Origin: Phascolarctobacterium faecium DSM 14760
GTDB taxonomy: Bacteria; Bacillota; Negativicutes; Acidaminococcales; Acidaminococcaceae
NCBI RefSeq assembly: GCF_003269275.1
Contig: NZ_QLTS01000006.1
Coordinates: forward strand, 35,386-99,385
Direction: 5' to 3'
DNA: 64,000 nucleotides
Shown here: one piece after another, positions 33,744-43,476 of the stretch
Numbering within the stretch: the first letter of the stretch is position 1
How the letters are laid out: each line of letters opens with the position of its first letter
Notes under the pieces: generated by a model
The model's database searches: none
Told to the model about the DNA's origin: nothing
The model's input: the letters and a program-made list of their open reading frames with translations, nothing else
Program-made: the position numbers and the translations under genes

Positions 33744-34839
33744 AATTTTGATTTCCGGTTACTACGGGTTTGCTAATGCCGGTGACGAAGCCATGCTTAC
33801 TGCTATTATAGAATCGTTGCGGCAAGTGGAGAAAAACGTAGAACTGACCGTGTTGTCAGGCAATCCGGAAGACACTGCGGCTAAACACCAGGTTTGCAGT
33901 GTATATCGCTTCAATCCGTTAGGGATTATTCGGGCGATGAAAGATTCTGAATTGATTATTTCAGGAGGCGGAAGCCTGCTTCAGGACGTGACCAGTAAAC
34001 GAAGTTTATTATATTATCTTAGCATTATTGGATTGGGAAAATTTTTTGGTAAAAAAGTAATGCTTTTTGCTCAAGGCATTGGACCTATTAGAGCCAAATG
34101 GGCTCGAAAATTGACAAGTTTGGTTTGCAATGAGGCAGATTTGATTACAGTAAGAGATAGTGAGTCTGCAGCGGAACTTATTGAAATGGGCGTAAAACCC
34201 GAGAAGATAACGGTTACGGCTGATTCAGTACTTTCGCTTAATCCCGTAACTAAAGAATGCGGGCAGTACCTGCTGCAGGAGGCTGGTGTAGATTTAACCA
34301 AGCCCGTCATAGGTATTTCTGTACGTCCTTGGTCTGGTGACAGTCAATGTTTTCAGGTTTTGGCTGAAGCTGCTTCCAAATTGCAGCAGAGCTATGGGGC
34401 GCAGCTGATTTTGTTGCCGCTGCAGTATTCTGTTGATGTAAAAGCCTGTGAGAAACTGCGTAAAGCTTTGGTTTGCCAAAAGGATATATTTTTATTGAAT
34501 GAAAAATATAATACTGAGGAATTTCTTTCTATCATAGGAAATTTTGACCTTTTGATTGGAATGCGGCTGCATGCATTGGTTTTTGCTGCTGTAATGCAAA
34601 CGCCGCTGCTGGCAATATCTTATGACCCTAAAGTAGATAGCTTTGTAAACGCTATTGGTGAAAAACCTATTGGAACGGTTGAAAAAATTGATAGAGATAC
34701 GATTGTTCAGGCTGCTGTAGCTGGTTGGCAGAAAACTCCGCTTGAACAAAATAAGAATATTGAAATTTTGCGGCATAAAGCGCAGATCAACTCTGATAAA
34801 GCTTTTGCTTTGCTAAAAAAGGTTGAAGAAAAACGATGA
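33736..34839 (+). CDS. csaB: CsaB-type polysaccharide pyruvyl transferase
   Basis: This 367-residue enzyme would transfer pyruvate from phosphoenolpyruvate to a wall polysaccharide, making the ketal that SLH domains recognise in Gram-positive bacteria. Conserved pieces are SGYYGFANAGDEAML at the start, ISGGGSLLQD near 75-84, FAQGIGPI near 111-118 and MRLHALVFA near 275-283. In Negativicutes, SLH-domain outer-membrane proteins tether the outer membrane to peptidoglycan, so this enzyme may act on the wall component of that link (inference). Confidence 0.88.
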   Translation: MSKILISGYYGFANAGDEAMLTAIIESLRQVEKNVELTVLSGNPEDTAAKHQVCSVYRFNPLGIIRAMKDSELIISGGGSLLQDVTSKRSLLYYLSIIGLGKFFGKKVMLFAQGIGPIRAKWARKLTSLVCNEADLITVRDSESAAELIEMGVKPEKITVTADSVLSLNPVTKECGQYLLQEAGVDLTKPVIGISVRPWSGDSQCFQVLAEAASKLQQSYGAQLILLPLQYSVDVKACEKLRKALVCQKDIFLLNEKYNTEEFLSIIGNFDLLIGMRLHALVFAAVMQTPLLAISYDPKVDSFVNAIGEKPIGTVEKIDRDTIVQAAVAGWQKTPLEQNKNIEILRHKAQINSDKAFALLKKVEEKR

Positions 34840-34908
34840 ATTGGGATTTGTCGTGATGATAAAGACTGACGTAATTGTTTGAGTGTTGAAGAGAAGGGAG
34901 CTTTCACC

Positions 34909-35595
34909 ATGCTTTTAATGACCGATGTCAGTAAAACATATCCAAGCGGTTCAGTAGCTTTGCGTGATGTCAATATCCATATCCAGCCTGGCGAATTTGT
35001 TTTTGTGGTCGGGCCGAGCGGTGCCGGAAAATCCACTTTTATTAAGATGCTTTTTCGTGAGGTAATACCAACTACTGGCAATATATATGTAAATGGTGTG
35101 GATCTATTGGAGCTTAAAGAAAAGGAAATTCCTTATTTGCGCAGACAGTTAGGGATTATTTTTCAAGATTACAGGTTACTTCCTGATCGCACTGTTTATG
35201 ACAATGTTGCTTTTGCTATGCAGGTTATAGAGACTCCCTATCGTAAAATCAAGCGCCGCGTGATGAGTGTGCTGGATTTAGTTGGATTGCGTAAACGGGC
35301 CAATTCTTATCCAACGGAATTATCAGGTGGCGAACAGCAGCGTGTAGCGATCGCACGTGCGATTGTTAATGATCCGCTGCTTGTAATTGCTGATGAGCCA
35401 ACAGGTAACCTTGATCCGGAAACAAGCTGGGATATAATGCGTATTTTCAGTGAGATCAATGAAAGTGGAACTACTATCGTGATGGCGACACATGATAAAG
35501 AAATCGTTGATAATATGGAAAAACGAGTTATTGCCATTGAAAAAGGGTCGATTGTTCGTGATGATTTAAAAGGGGTATACGGTTATGAGTCTTAG
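34909..35595 (+). CDS. ftsE: Cell-division ATP-binding protein FtsE
   Basis: This 228-residue ATPase works with FtsX to control septal peptidoglycan hydrolysis. Walker A GPSGAGKST is near 36-44, signature [14 protein letters not shown] near 136-149 and Walker B VIADEPTGNLD. ATG 34909 is chosen because AAGGGAG lies 9 bases upstream; the frame is open from 34879. It overlaps ftsX by 11 bp. Confidence 0.95.
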   Translation: MLLMTDVSKTYPSGSVALRDVNIHIQPGEFVFVVGPSGAGKSTFIKMLFREVIPTTGNIYVNGVDLLELKEKEIPYLRRQLGIIFQDYRLLPDRTVYDNVAFAMQVIETPYRKIKRRVMSVLDLVGLRKRANSYPTELSGGEQQRVAIARAIVNDPLLVIADEPTGNLDPETSWDIMRIFSEINESGTTIVMATHDKEIVDNMEKRVIAIEKGSIVRDDLKGVYGYES

Positions 35596-36472
35596 TACAA
35601 AAGAATATTTTATCCGGGAAACCTATAAATCTATCAAACGTAACGGCTTGATGAGCCTTGCTTCGGTGTCTACTGTGGCACTTTCATTACTTGTTTTAGG
35701 TATGTTTCTGCTGATTTTTATCAATACCAATAATTTAGCGCAATATCTCGAAAGTCAGGTGCAGATTACTGTTTATATGGAAGATTCTGTTGAAGCCCCT
35801 GGGCTAAGCGATATGAAGCAGACACTGGAGAATTTGCCCGGTGTTCTAAGCGTGACAGAGGTCAGTAAGCAAGAAGCTCTTTCCAGATTTAAGGAACGGT
35901 TGGGGCAGCAGGAAAAGTTGCTGCATTCATTAGGAACTGATAATCCTTTTCCTAATTCATTTGAAGTGCAGGTAGACAGACCTGATAGAATTAATGAACT
36001 GGCGCCGCAGATACACGAAATGGAAGGCGTAGAAACAGCTAAATTCGGTCAGGAAATAGTAGAACATATTTTTCAGATGACGAAAATACTGCGTATTGGC
36101 GGTGTTGTTCTGGTAATTTTACTGGCTCTTGCAACATTGTTTATTATTGCTAATACTATTAGGTTAACTGTTTTTGCCAGGAGAAAAGAGGTCAATATTA
36201 TGAAATATGTTGGCGCTACCGACTGGTTTATCAGGTGGCCTTTTATTCTGGAAGGTATGACGCTTGGTTTTTTTGGGGCGTTGATTGCTAATTTTGTTAT
36301 TAACGGTACCTATGCGGCGCTTTTGTCTCGTATTTATGCGACACTGGCTTTTTTACCAATGGTTCCGGCATATCCAATGCTCACCTATGTCGATATTTCT
36401 ATTATTTTAGCCGGAACGGCAATTGGTGCTGCAGGAAGTTATATTTCCTTGCGCAAGTTTTTAAAAGTTTAA
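35585..36472 (+). CDS. ftsX: Cell-division membrane protein FtsX
   Basis: This 295-residue protein has a cytoplasmic N-terminus, a first membrane segment near 25-45, an extracytoplasmic loop (about 50-165) that recruits a wall-hydrolase activator, and three further membrane segments. The four-segment layout is standard for FtsX. The M23 hydrolase gene follows 15 bp downstream and is the likely partner. Confidence 0.94.
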   Translation: MSLSTKEYFIRETYKSIKRNGLMSLASVSTVALSLLVLGMFLLIFINTNNLAQYLESQVQITVYMEDSVEAPGLSDMKQTLENLPGVLSVTEVSKQEALSRFKERLGQQEKLLHSLGTDNPFPNSFEVQVDRPDRINELAPQIHEMEGVETAKFGQEIVEHIFQMTKILRIGGVVLVILLALATLFIIANTIRLTVFARRKEVNIMKYVGATDWFIRWPFILEGMTLGFFGALIANFVINGTYAALLSRIYATLAFLPMVPAYPMLTYVDISIILAGTAIGAAGSYISLRKFLKV

Positions 36473-36487
36473 CAGCGGAGGCCGATT

Positions 36488-37621
36488 ATGCCAAAAAAGA
36501 AAGTTTTAATGGCTGTATTGGCGTTGATATTCGCTGTTATGCAAATTTTGCCGGCTTTTGCAAATGAGCTGGAAGATAAGCAAGCGGAATATGATGACGT
36601 ACAGCAAAAAATGCAGCAAATGGAAATAGCTAAAGAACGTGCTCGTCGTGAAGCAGAAGCTGCCAGTGACAGAATGGAAGAGATTGTTGCTGAATTGAAT
36701 CGTCTGCAGGCAGAGATTAAAGAGATCGAAGCCAAACGTGATAAATTACAGCCACTGATTGACGAAAACCAAGAAGTTTTAGCTGAAAAGAAAGCTAAAA
36801 TGGAAGGCCGTATGAAGATTTATCGCCAGCGTCTGCGCGATATTTATATCAATGGACAAATCAATTATCTTGATGTATTGTTAGGTGCAAAAGATTTTTC
36901 AGATTTTTCTTCAAGAATGTTTTTGTTGCAAAAAATTATCAGCCGCGATTTGGCAATGATGGATACGATCATGAAGGAAACTGCTGAAATTGAAGCGCGT
37001 CAGAAAGAATTGGATGCGCAGATGGCTGATATTGAAAAAATGCGCAGTGACCTTGATGAAAAGCAGCAGAAGGCTGAAGCCAGCAAGGAAGAGCGTGCTC
37101 AGCTGCTTTATAGGGCTGAAGAAGAAAGTCGCCAGGCTGATGAAGATTATGACCGCTTACTTGCCATTTCTGAGAATATTGCGAGTATGTTGAGAAGCTT
37201 GGAACGTAGTTCTTCTATGCCTACGGGCGGTGGAACCGGTAAGTTTATCTGGCCAGTAACAGGTGAGATAACATCTTATTATGGTTGGCGTACACATCCT
37301 GTATTTGGCACAACAAGATATCATTCCGGTATGGATATTGCCTGTGATTATGGTACACCGATTGTAGCGGCTGACTCTGGTACAGTAATTTATTCTGGCT
37401 GGATGGGCGGTTATGGTTATGCAGTGATGATCGATCATGGCGGAGGACTTGTTTCTTTGTACGGCCATAATCAGGAACTTGCCGTCAGCGAAGGACAATA
37501 TGTAAATAAGGGTCAGGTAATTTCGTATGCCGGCAGTACTGGCTGGTCGACTGGCCCGCACTGTCATTTTGAAGTACGTATCCACGGCGAGGTAACTGAA
37601 CCGTTGGATTATTTACCTTGA
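36488..37621 (+). CDS. EnvC-like M23 peptidase with coiled coil
   Basis: This 377-residue exported protein has a signal peptide (cut near FAFA/NE), a long coiled coil (about 22-235) and a C-terminal LytM/M23 domain (about 250-375). The zinc and catalytic motifs are intact: YHSGMDIA supplies His and Asp, and GPHCHFEVR supplies the HxH pair. It therefore looks like an active endopeptidase rather than a degenerate activator like E. coli EnvC. Its position after ftsEX, plus the coiled coil, points to an FtsX-controlled septal hydrolase. Confidence 0.92.
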   Translation: MPKKKVLMAVLALIFAVMQILPAFANELEDKQAEYDDVQQKMQQMEIAKERARREAEAASDRMEEIVAELNRLQAEIKEIEAKRDKLQPLIDENQEVLAEKKAKMEGRMKIYRQRLRDIYINGQINYLDVLLGAKDFSDFSSRMFLLQKIISRDLAMMDTIMKETAEIEARQKELDAQMADIEKMRSDLDEKQQKAEASKEERAQLLYRAEEESRQADEDYDRLLAISENIASMLRSLERSSSMPTGGGTGKFIWPVTGEITSYYGWRTHPVFGTTRYHSGMDIACDYGTPIVAADSGTVIYSGWMGGYGYAVMIDHGGGLVSLYGHNQELAVSEGQYVNKGQVISYAGSTGWSTGPHCHFEVRIHGEVTEPLDYLP

Positions 37622-37651
37622 TTTAAGGGAAGATAAGCGAGGCGGGAAGTT

Positions 37652-38800
37652 ATGTTTAAAAAGCGTTTTAGTATGATGACAGTGCTTGTAGCCTGCCTTT
37701 GCGCTATAGTTGTTACGCTTGGAGCTATATTTTACAGTATGGAGCGCATTACCGGTGATGCTTTGGGAAGTTTGAAATTTCTCAAGACGTTAGTTTTGGT
37801 CCGGGAAAAATTTGTAGAACAGCCAAGTGATGGAAAATTATTTGATGGCGCAGCTACAGGTTTGGTAAAAGCGTTAGATGATCCGTATTCTGTGTATTTG
37901 GATCAGCAGAGTTTTAAAGATATCAGTAATGTAACAGAAGGTTTTTTTGGCGGTATCGGCGTAGTAGTTGGTAAAAAGGAGAATAATTTTGTTGTAGTTG
38001 CACCTTTAGAGGGAACGCCTGGAGAAAAAGCCGGTATCAAAGCCGGCGACAAAATAGTTCAGGTCGATGGAAAAAAGACGGCTGGGATGCAGCTTGAAGA
38101 TGTTGTTGCAATGATTAGAGGCACGCAGGGAACAGAAGTCGAGCTGGTCTTGGACGATAATAAAGGTAACGAACGTACGGTAAGAGTTGTACGTGGCGAT
38201 ATTAAGATCAAGTCAGTTGCAGGAGAAATGCTGCCAGATAGCAGGATTGGCTATATCAGGATTGCTATTTTTAACGAGAATACATCGGGAGAGTTTGCGA
38301 AGAAATATCAGGAACTGGAAGAGCAGGGGATGCAGGCACTGCTGTTGGATTTAAGGCAGAATCCTGGAGGAATTTTAGGAGAGTCTGTACGTGTTGCACA
38401 ATATTTAGTTCCTAAGGGACCGATCGTATCCGTTATAGACAGGGAAGGTCGCAAATATACGGAAGAATCTTATTTGGAGCAAGTGAAGTATCCACTTGCC
38501 GTATTAGTTGATCATGGCAGTGCAAGTGCTTCTGAAATCGTTGCAGGAGCTGTGCAGGACACTAAGTCCGGGAAGCTTTTTGGTACTCGGACCTTTGGTA
38601 AGGGGTCGGTACAAACTGTATATAGGCTACCTCAGAATACTGGGTTAAAGCTAACTACGGCTAAATATTATACTCCTTCTGGAAGATCTATTAATGGTAC
38701 GGGTATTACGCCTGATGAAGTTGTGGAACTGCCCGAACAGCCCACAAAGGATATACAGCTGGAAACGGCAGAGAACTATTTACGTAATCTGCAGAAATAA
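37652..38800 (+). CDS. ctpA: Carboxy-terminal processing protease (S41)
   Basis: This 382-residue protease has an N-terminal membrane anchor, a PDZ domain (about 95-180) and an S41 catalytic domain. The nucleophile lies in DHGSASASEIVAGA (near 285-298) and the lysine partner in FGKGSVQ (near 319-325). C-terminal processing proteases trim or degrade envelope proteins, including wall hydrolases. It ends the envelope gene run starting at 31641, before a strong terminator. Confidence 0.92.
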   Translation: MFKKRFSMMTVLVACLCAIVVTLGAIFYSMERITGDALGSLKFLKTLVLVREKFVEQPSDGKLFDGAATGLVKALDDPYSVYLDQQSFKDISNVTEGFFGGIGVVVGKKENNFVVVAPLEGTPGEKAGIKAGDKIVQVDGKKTAGMQLEDVVAMIRGTQGTEVELVLDDNKGNERTVRVVRGDIKIKSVAGEMLPDSRIGYIRIAIFNENTSGEFAKKYQELEEQGMQALLLDLRQNPGGILGESVRVAQYLVPKGPIVSVIDREGRKYTEESYLEQVKYPLAVLVDHGSASASEIVAGAVQDTKSGKLFGTRTFGKGSVQTVYRLPQNTGLKLTTAKYYTPSGRSINGTGITPDEVVELPEQPTKDIQLETAENYLRNLQK

Positions 38801-38806
38801 TAATTT

Positions 38807-38839
38807 AAGAACCAATGCCCTCAAGCATTGGTTCTTTTG
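38807..38839 (+). terminator. Terminator after ctpA
   Basis: AAGAACCAATGC pairs with GCATTGGTTCTT around CCTCAA, followed by TTGCTTTTG. Confidence 0.92.
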
Positions 38840-38899
38840 CTTTTGTTATATTTTTATGATAAAATATTTAAGTATATAAATAATTGATATGGTGATATT

Positions 38900-40345
38900 A
38901 TGAAATTATCTGGAGAAATAGCATTAGCAAGTGGTTTTATTTTTGATTATAGCAATATGATAAATACTGATACAATAACACCTGCAGTTATTGAAACTTT
39001 GGAGAGTAAGGCTAAAGATGCTGCAGATGCTTTACTGTTAATACGTGAGCAAGGTATGGCAAAGGCACATTTATCTAAAGATGGTACGCCGGAGCATGTG
39101 CTTTTTACGAAACTGCCTTTCGTTAAGAATGGCAATCCTAATACGCCGGAGTCTATTGCTAAATTGAAGCAGTTTGGAAGTTATCTGCAGCAGGAGATAG
39201 ATGCTGTTGTTTTTTTAGGAGTAGGGGGATCTTATCTTGGCAATAAAGTTCTGTTTGATATTTTTGCCGGTTCCGGCTGGAATGTAGGCTGTGAAAAACG
39301 CAGGCATGGTTATCCTAGGGTATATTTCTCGGGAAATAATTTAGATGTAGATCAGTATAGTGAAGTTGTGGATGAAGTGGAGTATCTTGCCACGCACAGG
39401 CTGGGGAAAAATGAGCAATTCAGAGTATTGCTTGTTCCTATTTCCAAATCTGGTACGACTTTAGAAACTTTAGCAGCGTTTTCTTATTTTTATGAGCAGT
39501 GTCAAAAGTCTTCGTTATTGCAAATGGAGGTTGCGGTTGTAACCGATCTTGATGAAGATATATCTCCTTTATATAACTTGGCCAAGGAGAATGTATGGCA
39601 GTGTTTTGATATCAAAGAAGGTATTGGCGGCCGATTTTGTATTTTCAGCGATCCAGGATTAATTACTGCTGCCGCTATAGGAATGGATATAGATGCCTTT
39701 TTATGTGGAGCAAGGGATATGGAAAATGCATGTCAGTCAGCTTCGCTTGGAGAAAACCCGGCGCTCTTGAACGCAGTCTTGAAGTATGCAGCAGCCGAAA
39801 AAGGCGTTGATATTGAAGTTTTTATGCCATATGCGGCGAAAATGAAATCTGTTGGTGAATGGTATGTACAGCTTTTGGCTGAATCTCTTGGGAAGCGTAA
39901 AGATCGTGAAGGCAATGTTGTTTATTATGGACGTACTCCGGTTTCAGCTGTTGGTTCCACTGATATGCATGCTCAAACACAACAGCATCAGGATGGAAAA
40001 AAAGATAAAGTAATACAGTTTGTTGAAATATTGGAACGTGAGCAGCAGATTGTTTTAAACAATCCCTTTACTCATATCAGCTCATTAAAAAAATATGACG
40101 GCTTGTCTGTTGACCATGCTCTGAAAATTGCACTTGCTGCTAATGAAGAGGCTTTGAATAGCGACGGGCGGTTAAATGCGAAATATATTTTGCCTCGGAT
40201 AGACGAATATTATTTAGGACAGCTGCTTTATTTTCTGATGCTTTCCGTAGCATATGAAGGTGAGTTGGCTGATGTTGACGCCTACGATCAACCGGGTGTT
40301 GAAACTTATAAGCAAATCATGAAGCAGAAAATGTCCCACCAGTAG
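38900..40345 (+). CDS. pgi: Glucose-6-phosphate isomerase
   Basis: This 481-residue enzyme interconverts glucose 6-phosphate and fructose 6-phosphate. The sugar-phosphate binding segments VFLGVGGSYLGN (near 102-113) and PISKSGTTLET are clear. The late segment GSTDMHAQTQQHQDG holds the conserved His of the family. It has its own terminator. The product feeds glycolysis and, through fructose 6-phosphate, the GlmS reaction encoded further down. Confidence 0.9.
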   Translation: MKLSGEIALASGFIFDYSNMINTDTITPAVIETLESKAKDAADALLLIREQGMAKAHLSKDGTPEHVLFTKLPFVKNGNPNTPESIAKLKQFGSYLQQEIDAVVFLGVGGSYLGNKVLFDIFAGSGWNVGCEKRRHGYPRVYFSGNNLDVDQYSEVVDEVEYLATHRLGKNEQFRVLLVPISKSGTTLETLAAFSYFYEQCQKSSLLQMEVAVVTDLDEDISPLYNLAKENVWQCFDIKEGIGGRFCIFSDPGLITAAAIGMDIDAFLCGARDMENACQSASLGENPALLNAVLKYAAAEKGVDIEVFMPYAAKMKSVGEWYVQLLAESLGKRKDREGNVVYYGRTPVSAVGSTDMHAQTQQHQDGKKDKVIQFVEILEREQQIVLNNPFTHISSLKKYDGLSVDHALKIALAANEEALNSDGRLNAKYILPRIDEYYLGQLLYFLMLSVAYEGELADVDAYDQPGVETYKQIMKQKMSHQ

Positions 40346-40351
40346 AATTTT

Positions 40352-40386
40352 AACGTGCCGATATTTTACGGCACGTTTTGTTTTTG
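40352..40386 (+). terminator. Terminator after pgi
   Basis: AACGTGCCG pairs with CGGCACGTT around an 8-base loop, followed by TTGTTTTTG. Confidence 0.92.
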
Positions 40387-40395
40387 TGAGGAAAT

Positions 40396-41280
40396 ATGAA
40401 AAAGTTTTGGAAATTTATTTTAACGATTATCATAGCAGTCGCAGCGTATGGCTATGAAGCTTATGATTTTGGGTCAGAAGCTCATGAAGCTATTTCACTT
40501 TTGCAAGGCCAGCTTGAGGTAAAATTGTTGGATGTTGGGCATGGGGATGCAATTTTATTGAGAAATCAGGCTGTTGCAATACTTGTGGATACAGGTGATT
40601 ATAAAAATAGTGATATACTTGTTCGCAGATTGAAGACTTTAGGGGTTAGAAAACTGGATGCTTTGATTATTACACATCATCATTTAGACCATTTAGGAGG
40701 AGTAATAAAAATATTAAATAATTTTGATGTTAAAAATTTTTATGACAACGGTATTGTAAATCCTCAAAGTGAAATTTCTAAAGATGTAGAGAAATTGATT
40801 CTTAACGGAATTTTAAGCCGCCAAATATTAAGTGCTGGGCAAAAACTGGAGTTTGCAGACAATATAAATTTAAAGTTTTTAGCACCTGCTAGTAAAAATG
40901 GTTTCCCTGAAAAAGATTTAAATAATAATAGTTTGGTTTTTAAATTGCAGTATGGTGAATTTTCAATGCTTTTTACAGGAGATATTGAAGCAAAGACCGA
41001 AAATGATTTGGTAAGTAGATATGGAAAAAAACTGCAGAGCACTGTTTTGAAGGTAGCACATCACGGAAGCAGTACGTCTTCCACTTATAATTTTTTAAAA
41101 GCGGTACAGCCACAGCTGGCACTGATAAGCTGTGGCGATAAAGAAAAATATAATCATCCTAATAAAAAGGTATTGGGAACATTTGAGTATTTACAGATTC
41201 CTGTTAAAGTCACCAGTCAAAATGGTGAAATTACTTTGAGGACTGACGGAGAAAAATATCAGATTATGACAGATAAATAA
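40396..41280 (+). CDS. ComEC-like metallo-beta-lactamase-fold hydrolase
   Basis: This 294-residue protein has an N-terminal membrane anchor or signal (about 5-22) and one metallo-beta-lactamase domain. The metal-binding HHHLDH motif is near residues 95-100. LDVGHGDAILL and LFTGDIEA and KVAHHGSSTS are hallmarks of the ComEC C-terminal group. The competence and membrane domains of full ComEC are absent. It is probably an exported nuclease or phosphohydrolase, substrate unknown. The start codon is only about 10 bases past the pgi terminator, so some readthrough or a promoter within the hairpin region is needed. Confidence 0.8.
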   Translation: MKKFWKFILTIIIAVAAYGYEAYDFGSEAHEAISLLQGQLEVKLLDVGHGDAILLRNQAVAILVDTGDYKNSDILVRRLKTLGVRKLDALIITHHHLDHLGGVIKILNNFDVKNFYDNGIVNPQSEISKDVEKLILNGILSRQILSAGQKLEFADNINLKFLAPASKNGFPEKDLNNNSLVFKLQYGEFSMLFTGDIEAKTENDLVSRYGKKLQSTVLKVAHHGSSTSSTYNFLKAVQPQLALISCGDKEKYNHPNKKVLGTFEYLQIPVKVTSQNGEITLRTDGEKYQIMTDK

Positions 41281-41312
41281 AAAACGTCATCTTAAATTTA
41301 AGATGACGTTTT
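41281..41312. terminator. Bidirectional terminator
   Basis: A 32-bp perfect palindrome (AAAACGTCATCTTAAA and its complement) with T-runs at both ends, between converging genes. Confidence 0.9.
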
Positions 41313-41318
41313 TGTTAT

Positions 41319-42149
41319 TTAGAATGTTGCTCCATTTGCAAGGAATACTGGTTCGGCAGAGGTTTTTTCTGCTAAAGTTGTGCCAATATAACCTCGTTTT
41401 ACCATTGTCTGCAAAACTAAACGCTGTCTTTTTTTACAGCCTTCAGGATTTTCTAGTGGATTGAGTGCAGATGGTGCATAAGGAAGAGCCGCAATAATAG
41501 CACATTCGGCAAGCTGCATCTCCTGAGGTAATTTATCAAAATAGGTAAGTGCTGCAGACTTGATGCCAGTGGCACCGGCACCAAAATAAGTTGTATTAAA
41601 ATAAATCTCTAAAAGCTGGTCTTTACTGTAATGCTGTTCCATAACCAGAGAAAGCAGCGCTTCTTCAGTTTTACGGATCAAAGTCTGCTCTTGTGACAGA
41701 AAAAGGTTTTTTGTGAGCTGTTGCGTAATTGTACTGCCGCCTTGAACTACTTCTCCGGCAGTAATATTTACTAATGTAGCACGCAGGATACCGTCAACAT
41801 CTATGGCGCCATGATTGTAAAAATTGTGATCTTCAATGGCCAGTAAGGCTTGCTGCATTTCAATAGGGATATCTGTGATAGGAACCCACTCAATATCGTT
41901 AGTGCGTTCTTGGACAGCTTCTTCAATATTTAGGCTTAGCCAGATTTTTTGTATCGGATCTGGCCAAGTTTGTTTTGGAGGTAAGATAGAAAGTAAAAAA
42001 ACGGTTGCCTTACTGTGTTCAGCAGGCGGCAGTTGCACAGAATGCTGTGTAGTTGGCGATAGAATCTCTTTTTTGATGGGGTCACCACTGGTAGGATACC
42101 AAAAAAAGATACCTACAGCTATAATGATGATAACGAATATTTTGAACAT
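41319..42149 (-). CDS. mtgA: Monofunctional peptidoglycan glycosyltransferase (GT51)
   Basis: This 276-residue protein has one N-terminal membrane anchor and a GT51 domain that polymerises lipid II into glycan strands outside the membrane. The catalytic segment EDHNFYNHGAIDVDGILRA, then QGGSTITQQLTKN and YFNTTYFGAGATGIKSAA are all present. There is no transpeptidase domain, so it is monofunctional. About 50 residues of linker sit between the anchor and the domain. The start follows AGAGGTACC-type sequence with a moderate ribosome binding site. Confidence 0.88.
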   Translation of the reverse strand: MFKIFVIIIIAVGIFFWYPTSGDPIKKEILSPTTQHSVQLPPAEHSKATVFLLSILPPKQTWPDPIQKIWLSLNIEEAVQERTNDIEWVPITDIPIEMQQALLAIEDHNFYNHGAIDVDGILRATLVNITAGEVVQGGSTITQQLTKNLFLSQEQTLIRKTEEALLSLVMEQHYSKDQLLEIYFNTTYFGAGATGIKSAALTYFDKLPQEMQLAECAIIAALPYAPSALNPLENPEGCKKRQRLVLQTMVKRGYIGTTLAEKTSAEPVFLANGATF

Positions 42150-42428
42150 AAGGTACCTCTTTAAATTATTATAATTATTGATTATATTGTATCAGAGATT
42201 TTAGAAATAATAAAATAAAAAACACTTACCAATGAATAAAAAATTGAAAAATGTTTTGAAAAAAGGCCTCTAAAGTAGTACAATATTAAATATAATAGGG
42301 TTAGTGTTTATAATAATAGACAGATTTTTTTTAAGTAGGATATTTTTAAAAATTTTTCAGAGAAATACTTGCGTGTTTATGCGATAAAGTTGTATAATTA
42401 CAAATCATAAGTTTTAGGGAGGCTGGAT
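42150..42428. promoter_or_regulatory. mtgA / argC divergent region with argC promoter
   Basis: This AT-rich 279-bp gap contains TTGCGT (42369-42374) and TATAAT (42393-42398), 18 bp apart, as the probable argC promoter. AATGAATAAAAAATTGAA (42231-42248) resembles an ArgR box but has one extra base. TGTATAATTACA overlapping the -10 is a second weak candidate. No gene is seen. Confidence 0.55.
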
Positions 42429-43463
42429 ATGAAAGCAAGTGTCATTGGAGCTACAGGTTTTGCCGGAGCCGAGCTGTTGCGATTATTGGATGGACATCCG
42501 GAAGTAGAACTTGCTGCGATAACATCTGAAAGCAGTACCGGTGAGAATATTGCTGCTATGTATCCTCATCTGTCTGTACGGATTGAAACTGCATTGGGCA
42601 GTTTACAGGATATTGAGCAAATTGCTGATAAAAGCGATGTTATTTTTATTGCTTTGCCGCATGGTCATGCGATGAAGATCGGCAGGCAGTTGAAAATGCA
42701 CGATACAAAGATAATAGACCTGGGCGGAGACTATAGATTTAAGGATATACGAGTTTTTGAAGAATGGTATAAAGTAAAACACGAAGATCCAGAAACTAAG
42801 GCAGTCTATGGCCTGACCGAATTATATAGGGGACAGGTAAAGGATGCTAAAATTTTAGCGAACCCAGGCTGTTATACAACTTGCAGTATTTTAGCCTTGG
42901 TACCTTTACTGAAAGCAGGCTTGATTGAAACCCAGGGAATTATTATAGATGCGAAATCTGGAACAACGGGTGCAGGACGGGGTTTGAAGCTGGGTAGTCT
43001 CTATTGCTCTGTGAATGAAAATTTTCACGCTTATGGTGTTGCTGGTCACAGGCATACTCCTGAGATCGAGCAGGTTTATAGTGAATATGCCGGAAAAGAT
43101 GTTGTGATTCAATTTACACCACATTTGTTGCCTGTTGATCGTGGTATTTTAGCGACTTGCTATGCCTCTCTTAAAAATGACGTCAGCGAAGCTCAGGTTC
43201 AGGAAGCTTTTGCAGAAATGTATGCTGATGAGTATTTTATTCGTTTGCGCGGTCAGGGTGCTTGCCCGGAAATAAAAAATGTCAGAGCATCTAATTATGT
43301 GGATATTGGCTGGCAGATTGATAAGCGTACTGGACGTATCATCGTTATGAGTGTGCTGGACAATTTAGTGAAGGGTGCGGCAGGTCAGGCTGTGCAGAAT
43401 ATGAATGTGATGTTTGGGATACCGGAAAATACTGGTTTGACTCAATTACCTATCTATCCATGA
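42429..43463 (+). CDS. argC: N-acetyl-gamma-glutamyl-phosphate reductase
   Basis: This 344-residue NADPH-dependent enzyme carries out the third step of arginine synthesis. It starts with the dinucleotide loop VIGATGFAGAELLR, has the catalytic cysteine in LANPGCYTT (near 145-153) and the conserved GVAGHRHTPEI. It opens the arg operon and is spaced 13 bp from argJ. The start follows GGGAGG. Confidence 0.95.
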   Translation: MKASVIGATGFAGAELLRLLDGHPEVELAAITSESSTGENIAAMYPHLSVRIETALGSLQDIEQIADKSDVIFIALPHGHAMKIGRQLKMHDTKIIDLGGDYRFKDIRVFEEWYKVKHEDPETKAVYGLTELYRGQVKDAKILANPGCYTTCSILALVPLLKAGLIETQGIIIDAKSGTTGAGRGLKLGSLYCSVNENFHAYGVAGHRHTPEIEQVYSEYAGKDVVIQFTPHLLPVDRGILATCYASLKNDVSEAQVQEAFAEMYADEYFIRLRGQGACPEIKNVRASNYVDIGWQIDKRTGRIIVMSVLDNLVKGAAGQAVQNMNVMFGIPENTGLTQLPIYP

Positions 43464-43476
43464 GGAGGCGTGAAGA

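Noticed and set aside
42231-42248. ArgR box upstream of argC
   Set aside because: The match to TGAAT-N4-ATTCA has an extra central base and a G for C; too weak to call as a site, so it is only mentioned with the promoter region.
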